Assembly: GCA_963716525.1 (NCBI GenBank)
Contig: OY970315.1
Coordinates: 4,030,001-4,094,000 of the forward strand
DNA length: 64,000 nucleotides
Source: JBBREP01 sp963716525
GTDB taxonomy: Bacteria; Actinomycetota; Acidimicrobiia; IMCC26256; PALSA-610
Reading direction: 5' to 3'
This document shows positions 61,944 through 64,000 of this stretch, in pieces; position 1 is the first letter of the stretch, and each line of letters begins with the position of its first letter. The notes under the pieces are model-generated. The model was not told the origin of the DNA. It made no database searches and worked only from the letters and a program-made list of their open reading frames with translations. Both the position numbers and the translations under genes were made by a program.

Positions 61944-64000
61944 TCAGCTGCCGCGTGGCACCGACTTGAGGCGCGGGTGCGACGACGACCCGGAGATCGC
62001 GTACGCGCGCACGTCGTTCGCGCCGTCCTTGTAGAACTTCGGCGAGACGAGCGCCCAGTAGTAGCCCGTCGTGGAGGTGCCGGTGATCTTGCGTACCTCT
62101 CCGAAACCGGCGATCGTGCCGTTGACCGTGAACGCCATCGGCTGGTCGGCGGACACGTTGAACACGTAGCCCTCGAGCCATGTGTACGAGGCGTCGGGCG
62201 CACCGACCACCACGTGCGCCTGCTTCTTGATGTTCTCGAGGAGGAACTTGCCCGGCGCCGGCGCGCTCGGCGTCGAGATACGCGTCGGGGTGCTTCCCGA
62301 GCAGCGATGCGTAGGGCCCGATCTGGTACGGGCGAAGCGCGGGATCGTCACCCGGCGGAGCGGCGCGCGCCTTCAGCACCTCCGGAAAATACACGCGTGG
62401 GTCGAAGCCCATGTAGGTGTTGCCCGGCGCGACCTTCAGGTCCTTGGGCTGGAAGTGCGGGAGCCGCCATTGGTAGAAGTGGCGAACGAACTCCTTGCGC
62501 GGCGGGCCTTCGAGCGACACGCCGTCCACGTGCCACGGGATCTTCAGACCGATCAGGTCGGCGATCGTGGGCACCACGTCCACCGACTGCGCGGGCCGGT
62601 CGTCGATCCGGCCCGTCGTCTGCTGCGGCGTCTTCACGAACAGCGGCGTCCACAGGATCTGGTCGGCGGTGCTCGCCACCACACTCCGGGCGGGCTGGTG
62701 GGCCTCGAACGCGATGCCGTGATCCGCCGTCACCACCACCACCGAGTTGTCCCACGCGCCGATCGCCTTCAGCTTGGCGATGATCTGGCCGAGCAGCCGG
62801 TCGCCCGCTTCGAGCTGGAGGACGTGCTTCTCCTTGCCGACGTCCGCCGACCACGTGTCGATCCACGAGATGAGGTTCGTGATCGTGAACGGGTCCTGCG
62901 GGTTGTAGCCGGTGTCCTGGAGCGTGGGGAGGTAGCGCCACGGCTGGTGCGGCAGCAGCACGTGCAGGTAGTCGAACGTCGGCTTCGTCGACGGTGTGAG
63001 CGTGCGCAGCCACTGCTCGGCGCTCGTGAATTGGGGCGGGTTGTCGAGCAGGGGCGCGAAGCTCACCGGCGGCGCGTTGTGCACCGACGCGAAGCCGCGC
63101 CACAGGTTGCTCGTCACCTTCACGAGCTTGCCGACGCGGCTCGCGGTGCCCCCACTCGAGGTCTTCTCGTTGCAGATGCTCGTGGGGCACAGCTCGGTGA
63201 TCGACTCGTGCACGTGCATGCGGTAGGCGCCGCCGAGCAGGCGGAACACCGTGTCCTTGTAGTCGGTCGACGTCGGCACCGCGTTCGGCTGGCTCGGGTA
63301 CTGCCCGGTGTCGAGCGCGGGCACGGCCCATTCGGTGAACGGCGCGACGCTCGTGTCGTTGCGGTACCACGTGGTGGTCTGCGCAAGCGCAGCGAAGTTC
63401 GGGAACAACGACGCATCGACGTGGCCGGTGCCGTCGAGCAGCGACTCGAGCGGGAACTCGTCCATCGCGATCATCACGACGCGCTTCGGCTTCGTGACCG
63501 CCGCGCCGGCGAGGCCCTTCGGTTGCGACCCGAACACGATCGAGCTCACGGGCGTGAACGCGAGGAACGTGACCACGAAGATGATCGGCGCCACTGCCAG
63601 CACGCGCATCCAGCGGCGCACGCTCATGTAGCGCGCCACGAGCACCACGGCGACAATCCCGGCCACCACTCCGAGCGCGGCGAGGCGCATTCCCCGCACG
63701 GAGCTCGCCTGCTTCATCGTCTCCTCCACGAACACGCCGAAGAACACGGCGGCGAGCACGCCGTGGGCAATGGGCCGTGCCTTCGCGTACAGGAGCGCCA
63801 CCGCGAGCTCGATCACGTACGCGGCTGCCGGCGGCACGAACAGGATCAGGGCCACGAGCACGAGGATGTCGGGCGTCTGGGCCCGCTCCGACACGAACAC
63901 GCTGGCGTTCTTGCCCAGCAGGTCGAGCGCCGGCTGGGCGATCGCGATACCTGAGATTGCGAACAGCTCGAGGAAGGCGGCGCACTCCTCGCGCCACGTC
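61944..64000 (-). CDS. Membrane sulfatase / LTA-synthase-like protein 2, 5' end at window edge, one frame disruption
   Basis: Paralogue of the previous gene and clearly similar over its whole length (MDEFPLESLLDGTGHVDASL, APFTEWAVPA, YLHVLLPHQPWRYLP, VVVVTADHGIAFEAHQPARS are shared). One extra base near 62272-62282 must be removed to join YLDA to APAPGKFLLENIKKQ. The visible N-terminus TWREECAAFLELFAISG aligns with residue 2 onward of copy 1, so only the start codon or a few bases are missing. The tandem pair arose by duplication. Confidence 0.83.

Noticed and set aside
59856..64000. Calling the two tandem proteins arylsulfatases
   Set aside because: No C/S-x-P-S-R formylglycine motif; the nucleophile region reads APFTEWAVPA as in LTA-synthase-like proteins.

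Overview
The window is GC-rich, densely coded bacterial DNA with many GTG starts and start/stop overlaps. The order rpsO-pnp, ribF-truB-nrnA-rbfA-DUF503 and infB-ylxR-nusA-rimP, a very large AftD-type arabinofuranosyltransferase, a DUF1214 protein and many sulfotransferases point to an actinobacterium. The class Acidimicrobiia is the best guess; this is inference from gene content, not from a marker search.

Layout. 1-16.2 kb: a translation and transcription core (pnp 3'-truncated, rpsO, ribF, truB, nrnA, rbfA, DUF503, infB, ylxR, nusA, rimP). It is interrupted by three tandem secreted paralogues (2.7-4.5 kb) and by a sigma factor / membrane partner / membrane protein trio (8.5-11.3 kb). 16.4-20.4 kb: sulfotransferase, ATP-dependent DNA ligase, proS. 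20.5-26.9 kb: sulfate assimilation (sulfite reductase, cysH, cysD, cysN) with a convergent GT2 gene. 27-39 kb: methyltransferases, a solitary AbiEi-like/endonuclease protein, three more sulfotransferase-like genes, a DUF1214 protein, a CDO-like cupin, ispG and a nucleotide-sugar epimerase. 39-64 kb: a cell-surface glycan locus with a Wzm/Wzt-type exporter, glycosyltransferases, methyltransferases, an SGNH protein, AftD and two tandem membrane sulfatase/LTA-synthase-like proteins.

The most interesting system is at 43.3-51.6 kb. It encodes a PEP-synthase-like ATP-grasp/phosphohistidine enzyme fused to an N-terminal nucleotidyltransferase domain, then a class I glutamine-amidotransferase-like hydrolase, then a nucleotidyltransferase, all start/stop coupled. 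This matches the three-step logic of Campylobacter jejuni phosphoramidate synthesis (glutamine kinase, phosphoglutamine cytidylyltransferase, gamma-glutamyl-CDP-amidate hydrolase). It is followed by a CDP-glycerol glycerophosphotransferase-like protein and a formyltransferase-methyltransferase fusion. I infer a phosphoramidate-type surface modification pathway in an actinobacterium.

The second notable signal is a 42-nt near-perfect palindrome (arms ATGCGTCGTTTGGG and CCCAAACGACGCAT) present seven times between 11.2 and 39.1 kb. Four copies lie at convergent gene ends, one is in-frame inside proS, and two bracket the AbiEi-like gene.

At least ten genes, including the essential proS, carry one-base frame disruptions, mostly in CG-rich runs. 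This looks like draft-assembly indel error more than biology, so those genes are annotated across the breaks.
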